Assembly: GCF_900108335.1 (NCBI RefSeq)
Contig: NZ_FNVT01000021.1
Location: 62,001-126,000, forward strand
Source of the DNA: Nonomuraea solani
Lineage (GTDB): Bacteria > Actinomycetota > Actinomycetes > Streptosporangiales > Streptosporangiaceae
Length of the DNA stretch: 64,000 bases
Direction of reading: 5' to 3'
Shown: in pieces, positions 32,717 through 41,661 of the stretch
Position numbering within the stretch: position 1 is the first letter of the stretch
How the letters are laid out: each line of letters begins with the position of its first letter
Position numbers and translations under genes: made by a program
The notes under the pieces: model-generated
Databases searched by the model: none
Told to the model about the DNA's origin: nothing
Seen by the model: the letters and a program-made list of their open reading frames with translations, nothing else

Positions 32717-33811
32717 ATGACACAGGACATCGCGATCATCGGTGGCGGGATCGGCGGGCTCTGCCTGGCCCAGGGGCTGCGCGAGGCGGGCCTCGACGTG
32801 ACCGTCTACGAGCGGGACGTGACCCCGGCCGACCGGCTGCAGGGCTACCGCGTGCACATCGATCCGCACGGCGCCCGCGCGCTGCACGACTGCCTGCCCG
32901 CGCACCTGTGGCGGGCCTTCCTGGACACCACCGGGCGGGGCGACCAGGACTTCGCCTTCCTGACCGAGCGGTTGCGGCTGCTCGCCGTGATCGACACGCC
33001 CAAGGTGGCCGACCCCGCCGACGACCATCACTCGGTCAGCCGCATCATGCTCCGGCAGGTGCTGCTGTCCGGGCTCGGGGACACCGTACGGTTCGGGAAG
33101 ACGTACGAGCGGTATGAACGGCTGCCCGACGGGCGGGTCGAACTGTTCTTCGCCGACGGGACAAGCGCGACGGCCGGGATCGTGGTCGCCGCGGACGGCG
33201 GGAACTCGCGGGTGCGCGCGCCGCACGACCTGAGCGAACCAACGGCGAACGGTGGGATCGGGGTGACGGAGCAGGAAGGGGCGCTCATGGACAACACCAG
33301 CAGCTATGTGTTGTGGGCGCTCGGCGCGGCTGCGGGGCGGTTTCCGAGTGATATTTCGGAAATGTCGGGTGAGCAGCTCAAGGCCACCGTGGCGCGCATG
33401 GTCAGCACCTGGCACCCCGGCCTGCGGACGCTGATCGACCGTTCGCACCCGGACACGGTCAGCCTGCTGCCCATCCGTACCTCGATCCCGATCGACCCCT
33501 GGCCGGCCACGAACATCACCCTGCTCGGCGACGCCATCCACAGCATGACCCCGATGGGCGGCATCGGCGCGAACACCGCGCTGCGCGACGCCCGCCTCCT
33601 CCGCGCCGCCCTCACCGGCGGCGGCGATCCGGTGCAGGCCATCGCGAGCTACGAGGCCCAGATGCGCGAGTACGGCTTCGCCGCCGTACGCGGCTCGCAT
33701 CGCCTGGCCGAGCAGTTCGTGGGAAACAGCCGGGTGGCGCGGGCGGGGTTCAAGACCTTCCTGCGCGTGGTCCAGCGCCTCCCCCGGCTGAAGGCCAAGG
33801 TGTTCTCCTGA
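32717..33811 (+). CDS. FAD-dependent monooxygenase
   Basis: The 364-residue aromatic-hydroxylase-type flavoprotein has the FAD motif IAIIGGGIGGLCLAQGLREAG at residues 5-25, the middle motif VVAADGGNSRVRA (DG motif) and the ribityl motif LLGDAIHSMTPMGGIGAN near residue 275. Relatives of the PHBH/tetracycline-hydroxylase type are usually about 400-420 residues. Here the stretch after SRVRAPHDL is compressed, so the substrate cap may have lost about 40 residues. It is divergent from and probably induced through its TetR neighbour. Likely role: oxidation of an aromatic xenobiotic or antibiotic. Confidence 0.88.
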   Translation: MTQDIAIIGGGIGGLCLAQGLREAGLDVTVYERDVTPADRLQGYRVHIDPHGARALHDCLPAHLWRAFLDTTGRGDQDFAFLTERLRLLAVIDTPKVADPADDHHSVSRIMLRQVLLSGLGDTVRFGKTYERYERLPDGRVELFFADGTSATAGIVVAADGGNSRVRAPHDLSEPTANGGIGVTEQEGALMDNTSSYVLWALGAAAGRFPSDISEMSGEQLKATVARMVSTWHPGLRTLIDRSHPDTVSLLPIRTSIPIDPWPATNITLLGDAIHSMTPMGGIGANTALRDARLLRAALTGGGDPVQAIASYEAQMREYGFAAVRGSHRLAEQFVGNSRVARAGFKTFLRVVQRLPRLKAKVFS

Positions 33812-33856
33812 CCAAGCCCTGTTGCGCGGGAGGATCAGGACGAAGAGGGTGGAGTC

Positions 33857-34594
33857 ATGCCAGGCATCGACACGCTGGACGGCCTGCTCCAGGCCGTCGA
33901 AGAGTTCGATACGGACGGATACGAGTTGCCGGTGGAGGCGGCCGCCCTCGACCGGGCCAGAGGGTCGATCGAGGAGTCGGGGCTGCTGCTGCTCGGCGAG
34001 ATCCACGGGGTCAAGGAGAACCCGCTCGTCATCCTCGGGCTCATGCGCCTCCTCGGGCTGACCCACCTGGCCCTCGAATGGTCGGAGAACCTGAAACCGC
34101 AGCTCGACCGCTACCTGACCGACGGAACGGGGCTCGACCATCCGCTGTGGTGGCTCGGCGACGGGCGCGTCACGGCGGGGCACTTCGCGATGCTGCGCGC
34201 GATTCCGGGGCTGACGGTCACGCTGTTCGACGGGGGAATGAACACCGGCGACTGGTCGCAGCGGGACGCCCTGATGGCGGAGCGGGTGCTGGCGGCGGCC
34301 GGCGAGCCCATGCTCGTCGTGGCGGGCAACGCTCACACGCTGACTTCGCCCACCGAGCTGGGGCTGCCGATGGGGGCCTGCCTGGCCAGCGCGCGGCCGT
34401 CGCTGGCCAGCGTACGGATCGACTACGGCAGGGGCGACTTCTACAACATCGAGCCACGGCAGATCAGGCAGCACTCGGTGGTGGCGGGGCTGCGGGCGAC
34501 GGACGACGGGCTGGTCGTGGGACTGCCCGAGTTCGGCGAGGCCATGGTGCCGCACCTGCCGGTCGAGCTGCTGCAGGAACGGCTCAACCTCTGA
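33857..34594 (+). CDS. ChaN/EreA-like fold protein (putative)
   Basis: 245 residues, no signal peptide. The motif LLLLGEIHGVKENPLVIL near residue 40 and VVAGNAHTLTSP near residue 155 correspond to the paired GE-x-H and GN-x-H elements of the ChaN/Tiki/erythromycin-esterase-like superfamily, where they form a metal or catalytic His-Glu site. WLGDGRVTAGHFAMLRAI and WSQRDALMAERVL lie between. A hydrolase acting on a small ester or peptide is possible but unproven. It stands alone between the monooxygenase gene and the SARP-like gene. Confidence 0.7.
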   Translation: MPGIDTLDGLLQAVEEFDTDGYELPVEAAALDRARGSIEESGLLLLGEIHGVKENPLVILGLMRLLGLTHLALEWSENLKPQLDRYLTDGTGLDHPLWWLGDGRVTAGHFAMLRAIPGLTVTLFDGGMNTGDWSQRDALMAERVLAAAGEPMLVVAGNAHTLTSPTELGLPMGACLASARPSLASVRIDYGRGDFYNIEPRQIRQHSVVAGLRATDDGLVVGLPEFGEAMVPHLPVELLQERLNL

Positions 34595-34658
34595 CCTCCG
34601 ATCGGGGCGGGGCAAGCAGTGCGTACTGTGGACTCGGCTTCGCGGGTGTGGAGGGTGG

Positions 34659-37490
34659 ATGCGGGTCGGGATTCTGGGGCCGCTGCGGGTGGCCGGTGGC
34701 GAGGTCGGCGGGGCTCGGGTGCGGGCCCTGCTCGTACGGCTCGCGCTCGACCCCGGCCGGGTGGTGACCGCCGATCGCCTGATCGAGGACCTGTGGCCCG
34801 GTGAGACGCCCGCGCATCCCACGGCGGCGCTGCAGTCGCTGGTGTCCAGGGCGCGCAGGGAGGCGCCCGGCCTGATCTCCTCCCATCCCGCCGGTTACCT
34901 GCTCGACGTGGCGCCGTCGGAGGTGGACGCGCAGCGGTTCGAACGGCTGGCGCGAGACGGCGACGCGCGGGCGGCGCTGGCGCTCTGGCGGGGCGCGGCC
35001 CTGGCGGACGCGGCCGAGCTGCCCTTCGCCACCGGGCCCGCCGCCCGCCTTGAGGAGCTGCGCCTCACCACGCTGGCCGAACGCATAGCGGCCGACCTCG
35101 ATCAGGGCCCCGAGCAGGGTCTGGTGGCGGAGCTGGAGGAGCTGGTGGCCGTGCACCGGCTGCGGGAGCCGTTCCACGCGCTGCTCATGCGAGCTCTGGT
35201 CGCCAGGGGGCGGCGGGCGGAGGCGCTGACGGTCTTCGAGGGGATCAGGACGGATCTGGCGTCGGAGCTGGGCGTCGATCCGGGGCCCGAGCTGCGGGAG
35301 GCGCACCTGGCGGCGCTGCGCGACGCGGAGCCCGTACGGAAGAGCAATCTGCCCGCGCGGCTGACCAGGTTCGTGGGGCGCGAAGAGGACGTCTCCCGCC
35401 TCCGGCACCTCCTCGAAGAGGCCAGGCTGGTGACGCTGGCCGGGCCCGGCGGGGCCGGGAAGACGCGGCTGGCGGTGGAGGTGGCGGCGGAGCTCGACGT
35501 GCCCGACGGTGTGTGGCTGGTCGAGCTGGCCTCCGCCGCCGGGGTCCAGGCGGCGGTGGAGGGGGTGCTCAAGGTCACCGACCTGGTACGCGCGCTGCGC
35601 GGCACCGCGCCCCTGATCGTGCTGGACAACTGCGAGCACGTGATCGAGGAGGCCGCCCGGGTGGCGGCGTGGCTGCTGGCCGAGGTGCCGGGGCTGCGGA
35701 TCATGGCCACCAGCAGGGAGCCGCTCGACATCCCCGGCGAACGCCTGCACCAGGTGCTTCCGCTGCCGGAAGGACCGGCCACCGAGCTGTTCGGCGACCG
35801 GGCCGCCGCCGCGCGCCCTGACCTGGTCGTCGATCCCGCGCAGCAGGCGCGCATCTGCCGGGAGCTCGACGGGATCCCGCTGGCCATCGAGCTGGCGGCG
35901 GCGCGGCTGCGTACGATGCCGGTGTCCGTGCTGGTCGAGCAGCTCGGCGACCGCCTGGCCTTCCGTGGCGGCCGTACGGCCGAGCCGCGCCACCGCACGC
36001 TGCGCGCCGTCATCGACTGGAGCTGGAACCTGCTGTCGGAACGCGAGCGCGAGCTGCTGCGCGGCCTGACGGTCTTCTCCGGCGGCGCCACGTACGACGC
36101 CATCGCGCGGGTGTGCGGCGGCGACCCGGAGTCGCTCTCCTCGCTGGTGGACAAGTCGCTCATCTCGGTCGCCGGTGACCGCTACACGATGCTGGAGACG
36201 ATCAGGCAGTACGCCGCCGCCGACCTCCCCGAGCTGCGCCAGGCCCACGCCCGTTACTACACGGAGCTGGCCGAGGAGGCGGAGCCGTACCTGCGGACGG
36301 GCGCGCAGCTCGGCCGGCTGGCGGTGCTGGACGCCGAGCGGGGGAACCTGGACACGGCGCTGCGGCACTCCGACGACCCGCTCCGGCTCATGCTGGCGCG
36401 CCTCCTGCCCTGGATCATGCGCGGGCGGCAGCGGGAGATGGCCGCGCAGGCCGCGGCGGTGCTGGCCAGGGTCGGCCCGGTGGCGCCGCGGGGGCGGGAG
36501 CTGGCGCACGGGCTGTGCGTGGTGATGTCCGGAGGTGAGCCCACCGAGGCGGTGCTGGAGTCCGACCATCTGGCCGCGATGTACGCCTGGCTGATGGCGC
36601 CGTCCGGCGACGTGGCGGCCAGGGCGGAGCGGGGCGTGGCGCGGCTGCGCGACCATCCCGACCTCTGGACCAGGTCGTCGGCGCTGGTGGTCGGGGGGAT
36701 CGTGCGGTTCGAGTACGGGGCCGTGGCGGGGGCCGAGGATCTGCTGGAGCCGGCGCTGGCCGGGTTCCGGGCCCTCGGTGACCGGTGGGGGCAGTGGGCG
36801 GCGCTCTACTGGCTGTCGCTGGTGGCCGAGAACCGGGGCGACTTCGCGGCGGCCGTGACACTGGCCGAGGAGCCGGAGCGGCTCGCCGCCGAGCTGGCCG
36901 GGCTCGGCGCCTCCATGGGGCCGATGAGCTTCCTGCTGCGCCTCGGGCAGCTCAAGGCGCGGGCCGGCGACCACGCGGGCGCCGCGGCGGCGCTGGAGCG
37001 GGCGTGGGAGGCGGCGGAGCGCTCGGAGGACCTGGAGCTGATCGCCCGGGTCCTGCACGGCCGGGCCGAGCTGGCCCGGCGCACCGGTGACCCGGGCGCG
37101 GCGGCCCGCCTGCTGAAGGAGGCGCTGACGCTCGACGTCGAGAGCCCCGCGCAGTTCCGGGCGTTCATGAACGTCGAGCTGGCCCGGGTGACCCCCGACC
37201 CGGCCGGGCCGCTGCGCCTGGCGCTGGAGCTGATGGACGGCTGCTCCGACAGGACCGCGCGGGCGGCCGTGCTGGAGGGCGTGGCCGAGCACCTGGAGCC
37301 GGCGCGGGCGGCCGAGCTGCTCGGGGCCGCGCGGGCGCTGCGCGGGATCGCCGAGTCGGCCGATCCCCACGTCGGCGCGCTGGCGGCGCGGTGTGCGGCC
37401 GCGCTGGGTGCGGACGGCTTCCGTCAGGCGCTGGCCAGGGGCGCGGCGCTGCCGAATCCCGAGAGGTCAGGGGCGCAGCTGGTGAAATAG
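34659..37490 (+). CDS. SARP/AfsR-like regulator (BTAD + NB-ARC ATPase)
   Basis: The 943-residue regulator has a winged-helix OmpR-like DNA-binding domain (about 1-90; ILGPLRVAGG, VVTADRLIEDLWPGETP), then a bacterial transcriptional activation domain (about 95-225; RFERLARDGDARAALALWRG, LGVDPGPELREAHLAAL). An NB-ARC ATPase follows, with Walker A GPGGAGKTRL (about 262-271) and Walker B PLIVLDNCEH. Its sensor-like phrase is GIPLAIELAAARL, and a TPR-like helical C-terminus completes the protein. Such proteins activate secondary-metabolite or stress genes in response to nucleotide or ligand. It is 10 kb from the PKS gene, so a direct role there is only possible. The last 24 bp overlap the convergent APH gene. 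Confidence 0.9.
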   Translation: MRVGILGPLRVAGGEVGGARVRALLVRLALDPGRVVTADRLIEDLWPGETPAHPTAALQSLVSRARREAPGLISSHPAGYLLDVAPSEVDAQRFERLARDGDARAALALWRGAALADAAELPFATGPAARLEELRLTTLAERIAADLDQGPEQGLVAELEELVAVHRLREPFHALLMRALVARGRRAEALTVFEGIRTDLASELGVDPGPELREAHLAALRDAEPVRKSNLPARLTRFVGREEDVSRLRHLLEEARLVTLAGPGGAGKTRLAVEVAAELDVPDGVWLVELASAAGVQAAVEGVLKVTDLVRALRGTAPLIVLDNCEHVIEEAARVAAWLLAEVPGLRIMATSREPLDIPGERLHQVLPLPEGPATELFGDRAAAARPDLVVDPAQQARICRELDGIPLAIELAAARLRTMPVSVLVEQLGDRLAFRGGRTAEPRHRTLRAVIDWSWNLLSERERELLRGLTVFSGGATYDAIARVCGGDPESLSSLVDKSLISVAGDRYTMLETIRQYAAADLPELRQAHARYYTELAEEAEPYLRTGAQLGRLAVLDAERGNLDTALRHSDDPLRLMLARLLPWIMRGRQREMAAQAAAVLARVGPVAPRGRELAHGLCVVMSGGEPTEAVLESDHLAAMYAWLMAPSGDVAARAERGVARLRDHPDLWTRSSALVVGGIVRFEYGAVAGAEDLLEPALAGFRALGDRWGQWAALYWLSLVAENRGDFAAAVTLAEEPERLAAELAGLGASMGPMSFLLRLGQLKARAGDHAGAAAALERAWEAAERSEDLELIARVLHGRAELARRTGDPGAAARLLKEALTLDVESPAQFRAFMNVELARVTPDPAGPLRLALELMDGCSDRTARAAVLEGVAEHLEPARAAELLGAARALRGIAESADPHVGALAARCAAALGADGFRQALARGAALPNPERSGAQLVK

Positions 37491-38351
37491 GGCGACCCGG
37501 GTGTGGTGGTATTCGAGGTCCTCCGCGTCGTGGGCCACTCCCGCGGCCACGGCCTTGTGGAAGTAGGCGTACTCCCTGCGCAGCTTGTGCCGTACGAGCT
37601 GGGCCAGCGACTCCTCGTCGAGGCGCGCCGCCGTGCCGCCGGCCTCGTGATAGGCGGCCACGAACTCCTCGCTCGGCCCGTTGACGTCGTCGCCCCATTC
37701 GAGGGCGGCGGCGGCCAGTTCGAGCTCGGGGGCGCCGACGAAGGTCTCGTCCCAGTCGAGCACCGCCACGATCTCGTCGTCCCTGGCCAGGGTGTTGCCG
37801 GTGTAGAAATCACCGTGCAGGGGATGGCGTAGCGGATGTGTGACATGGAAGGCGGCCAGCCAGCGGTCGAGCGCGGGGTCGTCGAGCCCGGCGGCGTCCG
37901 GCGGCGGGTCGCCGTACAGGCCGGACTCCTGGAAGGCGGGTGCGGGGCGTGGTCCCGGGCGGCAGTCGGCCAGGGATTCGTGCAGCCTGGCCAGCAGCCG
38001 GGCGCCCGCCACACGCTGCGCGGGGACGCCGGAGTCGGGCCAGGAGCCCGTCACGTACGGCCAGCAGGAGATCGGCCGGCCGGCCACCATGATGACCGTC
38101 GTCCCGTCGGGAGCCGGCAGGGGCGCGACGGCCTCCGGGAGGGTGGCGGCGGCGTGCCGGGCGATCGCGTGGCACCACTCGGATTCGGCGGCGGCGCGCC
38201 ACGCCGGGCCGACACGGATGACGTGATCGCCGAGACGGTGGGCCGCGGACTCCTCGCCCCCGTGCAGGCGTTCGGCTTCGCCCGTGACGCCCCAGGCCAG
38301 GGTCGCCGCGGCACGGATCTCAGGGGTCAGGGGCGTCTCGACGTAGAGCAT
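37467..38351 (-). CDS. Aminoglycoside phosphotransferase-fold kinase
   Basis: The 294-residue APH/ChoK-type kinase has the catalytic loop HGDFYTGNTLARDD (His-x-Asp and the Asn metal ligand) followed by the DFG-like VAVLDWDETFVGAPELEL. The N-lobe lacks a clear Gly-rich loop, as is common in the family. The target may be a sugar, a small alcohol or an aminoglycoside; the sequence does not tell. It overlaps the SARP gene tail by 24 bp. Confidence 0.85.
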   Translation of the reverse strand: MLYVETPLTPEIRAAATLAWGVTGEAERLHGGEESAAHRLGDHVIRVGPAWRAAAESEWCHAIARHAAATLPEAVAPLPAPDGTTVIMVAGRPISCWPYVTGSWPDSGVPAQRVAGARLLARLHESLADCRPGPRPAPAFQESGLYGDPPPDAAGLDDPALDRWLAAFHVTHPLRHPLHGDFYTGNTLARDDEIVAVLDWDETFVGAPELELAAAALEWGDDVNGPSEEFVAAYHEAGGTAARLDEESLAQLVRHKLRREYAYFHKAVAAGVAHDAEDLEYHHTRVALFHQLRP

Positions 38352-38441
38352 CCGTCCAGCGTACGGTCGAGATCGTGCTTCCGGTTTGGCGGCGCATGCG
38401 CCAAGGTGGGGGCAACTTGCAACCGTGAGGTAAGGAGACCT

Positions 38442-39455
38442 GTGGCCAGTCCCGGCACGATCGATACTCGAGGCAGCGACTTCGCCCGACTAGCCCGTCG
38501 CATCTCCGACGCCGGTCTTCTCGACCGGCGTCCCTTTTATTACGCCGTGAGAATGATCATCGCCGCCGTGGCCTACGCCGGTTGCTGGGCGGCGTTCGTC
38601 TGGGTCGGCGACTCCTGGTGGCAACTGCTCGTCGCGGTCGCGATGGCCGTGCTGTTCACGCAGCTCGGGTTCCTCGCCCACGACCTCGGGCACCGTCAGG
38701 TCTTCAGGACGCGGCGGCCCAGCGACATCGCCGGCCTGATCATCGGCAACCTCGGCGTGGGCCTCGGCTGGGGCTGGTGGAACACCAAGCACAACCGCCA
38801 CCACGCCAACCCCAACCACGAGGACCACGACCCCGACGTCTCACCGGCGGTGATCGTCTGGTCCGAAGATCAGGTCGAAAAAAGCACCGGTATCCCACGA
38901 TTTTTCGCCAAATATCAGGCGTTCTGGTTCTTTCCGCTGCTCACCCTCGAAGCGTGGCACCTCCACATCGCCAGCTTCAAGGCGCTGTTCGAGCCCGCGG
39001 CCAAGCGGCGCTACGTGGAGCTGACCCTGCTCATCACGCACGTCGTCCTCTACCTCGGCCTGGTCTTCACCATGTTGCCGGTCGGCAAGGCGCTGCTGTT
39101 CCTGGTCGTGCACCAGGGGCTGTTCGGCCTCTACCTCGGCTGTACGTTCGCGCCCAACCACAAGGGCATGCCCGTACTGACCAAGGAGGACAAGCTCGAC
39201 TTTCTCCGCAAGCAGGTGCTGACCTCGCGCAACGTACGCGGCGGCTGGTTCACCGACGTGGCGCTCGGCCAGCTCAACTACCAGATCGAGCACCACCTGT
39301 TCCCCCACATGCCGGCGCCGAACCTGCGCAAGGCCCAGCCGATCGTCGAGCGCTACTGCGCCGAGATCAACGTCGACTATCTGCAGACCGGCCTGGTCGA
39401 GTCGTACGGCCAGGCGCTCCGGCACCTCCACGACGTGGGTGCCGCCCTGCGCTGA
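38442..39455 (+). CDS. Fatty acid desaturase (acyl-CoA type)
   Basis: The 337-residue membrane diiron enzyme starts at a GTG with AAGGAG 5 nt upstream. Three histidine boxes are present: HDLGHRQ near residue 77, NRHHANPN near 118 and QIEHHLFPHMP near 282. The QxxHH form of the third box marks the front-end/delta-5-like desaturase branch, as in several actinobacterial DesA3-like enzymes. Membrane helices lie between the boxes. It introduces a double bond in an acyl chain using O2 and an electron donor not encoded nearby. Confidence 0.92.
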   Translation: MASPGTIDTRGSDFARLARRISDAGLLDRRPFYYAVRMIIAAVAYAGCWAAFVWVGDSWWQLLVAVAMAVLFTQLGFLAHDLGHRQVFRTRRPSDIAGLIIGNLGVGLGWGWWNTKHNRHHANPNHEDHDPDVSPAVIVWSEDQVEKSTGIPRFFAKYQAFWFFPLLTLEAWHLHIASFKALFEPAAKRRYVELTLLITHVVLYLGLVFTMLPVGKALLFLVVHQGLFGLYLGCTFAPNHKGMPVLTKEDKLDFLRKQVLTSRNVRGGWFTDVALGQLNYQIEHHLFPHMPAPNLRKAQPIVERYCAEINVDYLQTGLVESYGQALRHLHDVGAALR

Positions 39456-39463
39456 ACCCCCGC

Positions 39464-39486
39464 GGGCGCCCTGTCACGGGGCGCCC
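39464..39486. terminator. Bidirectional terminator hairpin
   Basis: Perfect 8-bp arms GGGCGCCC (39464-39471 and 39479-39486) flank a 7-nt loop, starting 8 bp after the desaturase stop and reaching into the last codons of the convergent small gene. Its placement suits termination in both directions. Confidence 0.7.
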
Positions 39487-39704
39487 TTGCCCTTCTCCCC
39501 CTCAAGCTGTTCGAGCAGCCGGTCACGGTGACGTTCGAGGCCGGCGATCAGCTGGACCGTCTCGTCCGCCTGACTGATCATCGCCGAGATCTCGACCTGA
39601 TCGGTCGCGCCCATCTCGCCGATCTGCTGGCGCGTCTCGCGCTCCTCGGCCCGTAGCCGGGTCAGGTCCGCCTCGACGTCCTGGAGCTCATCCTTAATGC
39701 TCAT
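39474..39704 (-). CDS. Small coiled-coil protein
   Basis: This is a 76-residue protein of almost continuous charged heptads (IKDELQDVEADLTRLRAEER, ISQADETVQLIAGLERHRDR), with no Cys and no membrane segment. It probably forms a two-stranded coiled coil. It is monocistronic between the desaturase gene and a two-component system. No family is recognised, but codon use and the clean ATG are those of a real gene. Confidence 0.7.
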   Translation of the reverse strand: MSIKDELQDVEADLTRLRAEERETRQQIGEMGATDQVEISAMISQADETVQLIAGLERHRDRLLEQLEGEKGKGAP

Positions 39705-39773
39705 GGACGGGCTCTACCCAGATGTGCTCCGCCGATTACCCCGCCGGGTGCGCGGACGTACAGAATGGGGGGC

Positions 39774-40898
39774 ATGCGCAGGCCCTCGACGAGCACGATC
39801 GTGTCCGTCGTGACGATCGTGCTCGTGCTGTCCGGCACCGTGCTCGCCTACTTCTTCGGCGGCACCCGCCAGACCAACGCGCTCGACTTCGTGCTGCCGG
39901 TCATCGCCTCCGGCGCGCTGCTGCTGCGCGAGCGCTTTCCGGTCGTGGCGCTGATCGTGGTCGCCATGTCGGTCGCCGGCTACTACCCGTGGGCCAGGCT
40001 CGACGGGCCGCTCATCGTCCTGACGTTCCTGGTCTTCTACACCGCCGCCGACCGGGGGCACCTCACCGCGGCCATCGCCACGGCGTCGGCCTCGCTGCTG
40101 GCCATGGGGCTCGGCGAGACCGGCGGGGTCAGGCACGTGGAAGACAGCGTGTTCATCACGATCGCGGGCTGGATCGTCGCGTCCATCGCGTTCGGCGGCG
40201 TCGCCCGCAACCGCCGCGCCTATCTCCATGAAGCCCGGCAGCACGCGCTCGACGCGCTGCGCAACCAGGAGGAAGAGGCCAGGCGGCGGGCCAGCGAAGA
40301 GCGGCTGCGCATCGCCAGAGAGCTGCACGACGTGCTCGGGCACAACATCTCCATGATCAACGTGCAGGCGTCGGCGGCGCTGCACGGGCTGAAGAAGCGG
40401 CCGGAAGACGCCGAGGCGGCGCTGCGGACCATCAAGGACACCAGCAAGGAGACACTGCGCGAGCTGCGGACCACGCTGGGCGTGCTGCGCCAGGTCGACG
40501 AGGACGCGCCGACCGCGCCCGCCGACAGCCTGGCCCGGGTGGGCGCGCTGGTCGCGGCGTCGGGGCTGGAGGTGCGCACCGAGCTGTCGGGGCCGCTGGA
40601 CGCGCTGCCGACCGAGGTCGACCTGGCCGCCGCCCGCATCGTCAGGGAAGCGCTGACGAACGTCTCCCGTCACTCGGGCTCGGCCGAGGCCACGCTGGCG
40701 ATCACCAACACCGCCGACGACCTCGTCATCCGGGTCGCCGACGACGGCCCCGGCACCACGTACGACGGAGGCAGCGGCTTCGGCCTGCAGGGCATGCGCG
40801 AGCGGGCCACCGCGCTCGGCGGCACCCTGGAGGCGGGCCCGCGCCCCGAGGGCGGCTTCCGTGTCGTCGCCCGCCTGCCTCTGAAGGGAACTCGATGA
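39774..40898 (+). CDS. Sensor histidine kinase (HisKA_3, NarX-like)
   Basis: The 374-residue membrane kinase has four to five N-terminal helices, a HisKA_3 domain with His185 (RELHDVLGHNISMIN) and a HATPase_c domain with EALTNVSRHSG and GFGLQGMRERA. I prefer the ATG at 39774 over 39765 because of the adjacent GGGGG; both are in frame. It overlaps the response regulator by ATGA, so the two form one two-component system. The layout matches DesK/LiaS-type kinases that sense membrane or envelope state. Confidence 0.92.
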   Translation: MRRPSTSTIVSVVTIVLVLSGTVLAYFFGGTRQTNALDFVLPVIASGALLLRERFPVVALIVVAMSVAGYYPWARLDGPLIVLTFLVFYTAADRGHLTAAIATASASLLAMGLGETGGVRHVEDSVFITIAGWIVASIAFGGVARNRRAYLHEARQHALDALRNQEEEARRRASEERLRIARELHDVLGHNISMINVQASAALHGLKKRPEDAEAALRTIKDTSKETLRELRTTLGVLRQVDEDAPTAPADSLARVGALVAASGLEVRTELSGPLDALPTEVDLAAARIVREALTNVSRHSGSAEATLAITNTADDLVIRVADDGPGTTYDGGSGFGLQGMRERATALGGTLEAGPRPEGGFRVVARLPLKGTR

Positions 40899-41563
40899 TC
40901 CGCGTCCTGCTCGCCGACGACCAGACCCTGGTGCGCGCCGGGTTCCGATCCATCCTCAGCGACGAGGACGACATCGAGGTGGTGGCGGAGGCCGCCAACG
41001 GCGTGCAGGCCGTGTCGCTGGCCCGCGAGCACCGGCCCGACGTCGTGCTCATGGACATCCGCATGCCCGAGCTCGACGGCCTGGAGGCCACCGGGCGCAT
41101 CGCCCGCGACTCCGCGCTCGACGGCGTCAAGGTGATCATCCTGACCACGTTCGACCTCGACGACTACATCTACGGCGCGCTGCGGGCCGGCGCCGGCGGC
41201 TTCCTGGTCAAGGACACCGAGCCGGCCGAGCTGATCCACGCGGTCCGGGTCGTGGCCAGGGGCGACGCGCTGATCGCCCCCTCGATCACCCGGCGGCTGA
41301 TCGCCGAGTTCGCCGGCCGCGTCAAGCGCCCCGACCCGGGCCCGCGGCTCAACGCGCTGACCGAGCGCGAGCGGGAGGTCATGACGCTGGTGGCCGGGGG
41401 CCTGTCCAACGACGAGATCGCGGCCCGGCTCGTGCTGAGCCCCGCCACGGCGAAGACGCACGTCAGCCGCATCATGACCAAGCTGTCGGTGCGCGACAGG
41501 GCCCAGCTCGTGGTCATGGCGTACGAGGCCGGCATGATCACCCCGGGCTGGCTTACCCCCTGA
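40895..41563 (+). CDS. NarL/LuxR-type response regulator
   Basis: The 222-residue product has a receiver domain with phospho-acceptor Asp54 (LMDIRMPELDG), conserved Thr and Lys (ILTTFD, LVKDTEP), and a C-terminal LuxR-type HTH (LTEREREVMTLVAGGLSNDEIA and the recognition helix SPATAKTHVSRI). It is the output partner of the kinase immediately upstream. The cydAB genes begin 98 bp downstream on the same strand, so they may be among its targets. Confidence 0.94.
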   Translation: MIRVLLADDQTLVRAGFRSILSDEDDIEVVAEAANGVQAVSLAREHRPDVVLMDIRMPELDGLEATGRIARDSALDGVKVIILTTFDLDDYIYGALRAGAGGFLVKDTEPAELIHAVRVVARGDALIAPSITRRLIAEFAGRVKRPDPGPRLNALTEREREVMTLVAGGLSNDEIAARLVLSPATAKTHVSRIMTKLSVRDRAQLVVMAYEAGMITPGWLTP

Positions 41564-41661
41564 GTCGTACGCCGGGCGCCGCCCTGTCCACCCAGGATGT
41601 ACGCCAGGTGCCCGCCCGGGCATGACGCGGCGGCCCGAACCGTGCCTGGAGGCTCGGTTCC

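Noticed and set aside
34584..37370. 928-codon antisense frame opposite the SARP-like regulator
   Set aside because: Shadow frame; the plus-strand gene has complete domains and correct codon bias.
38051..38440. Plus-strand frame extending the desaturase gene to 37836
   Set aside because: It runs opposite the APH gene. The GTG at 38442 has AAGGAG and gives the family's usual N-terminus.
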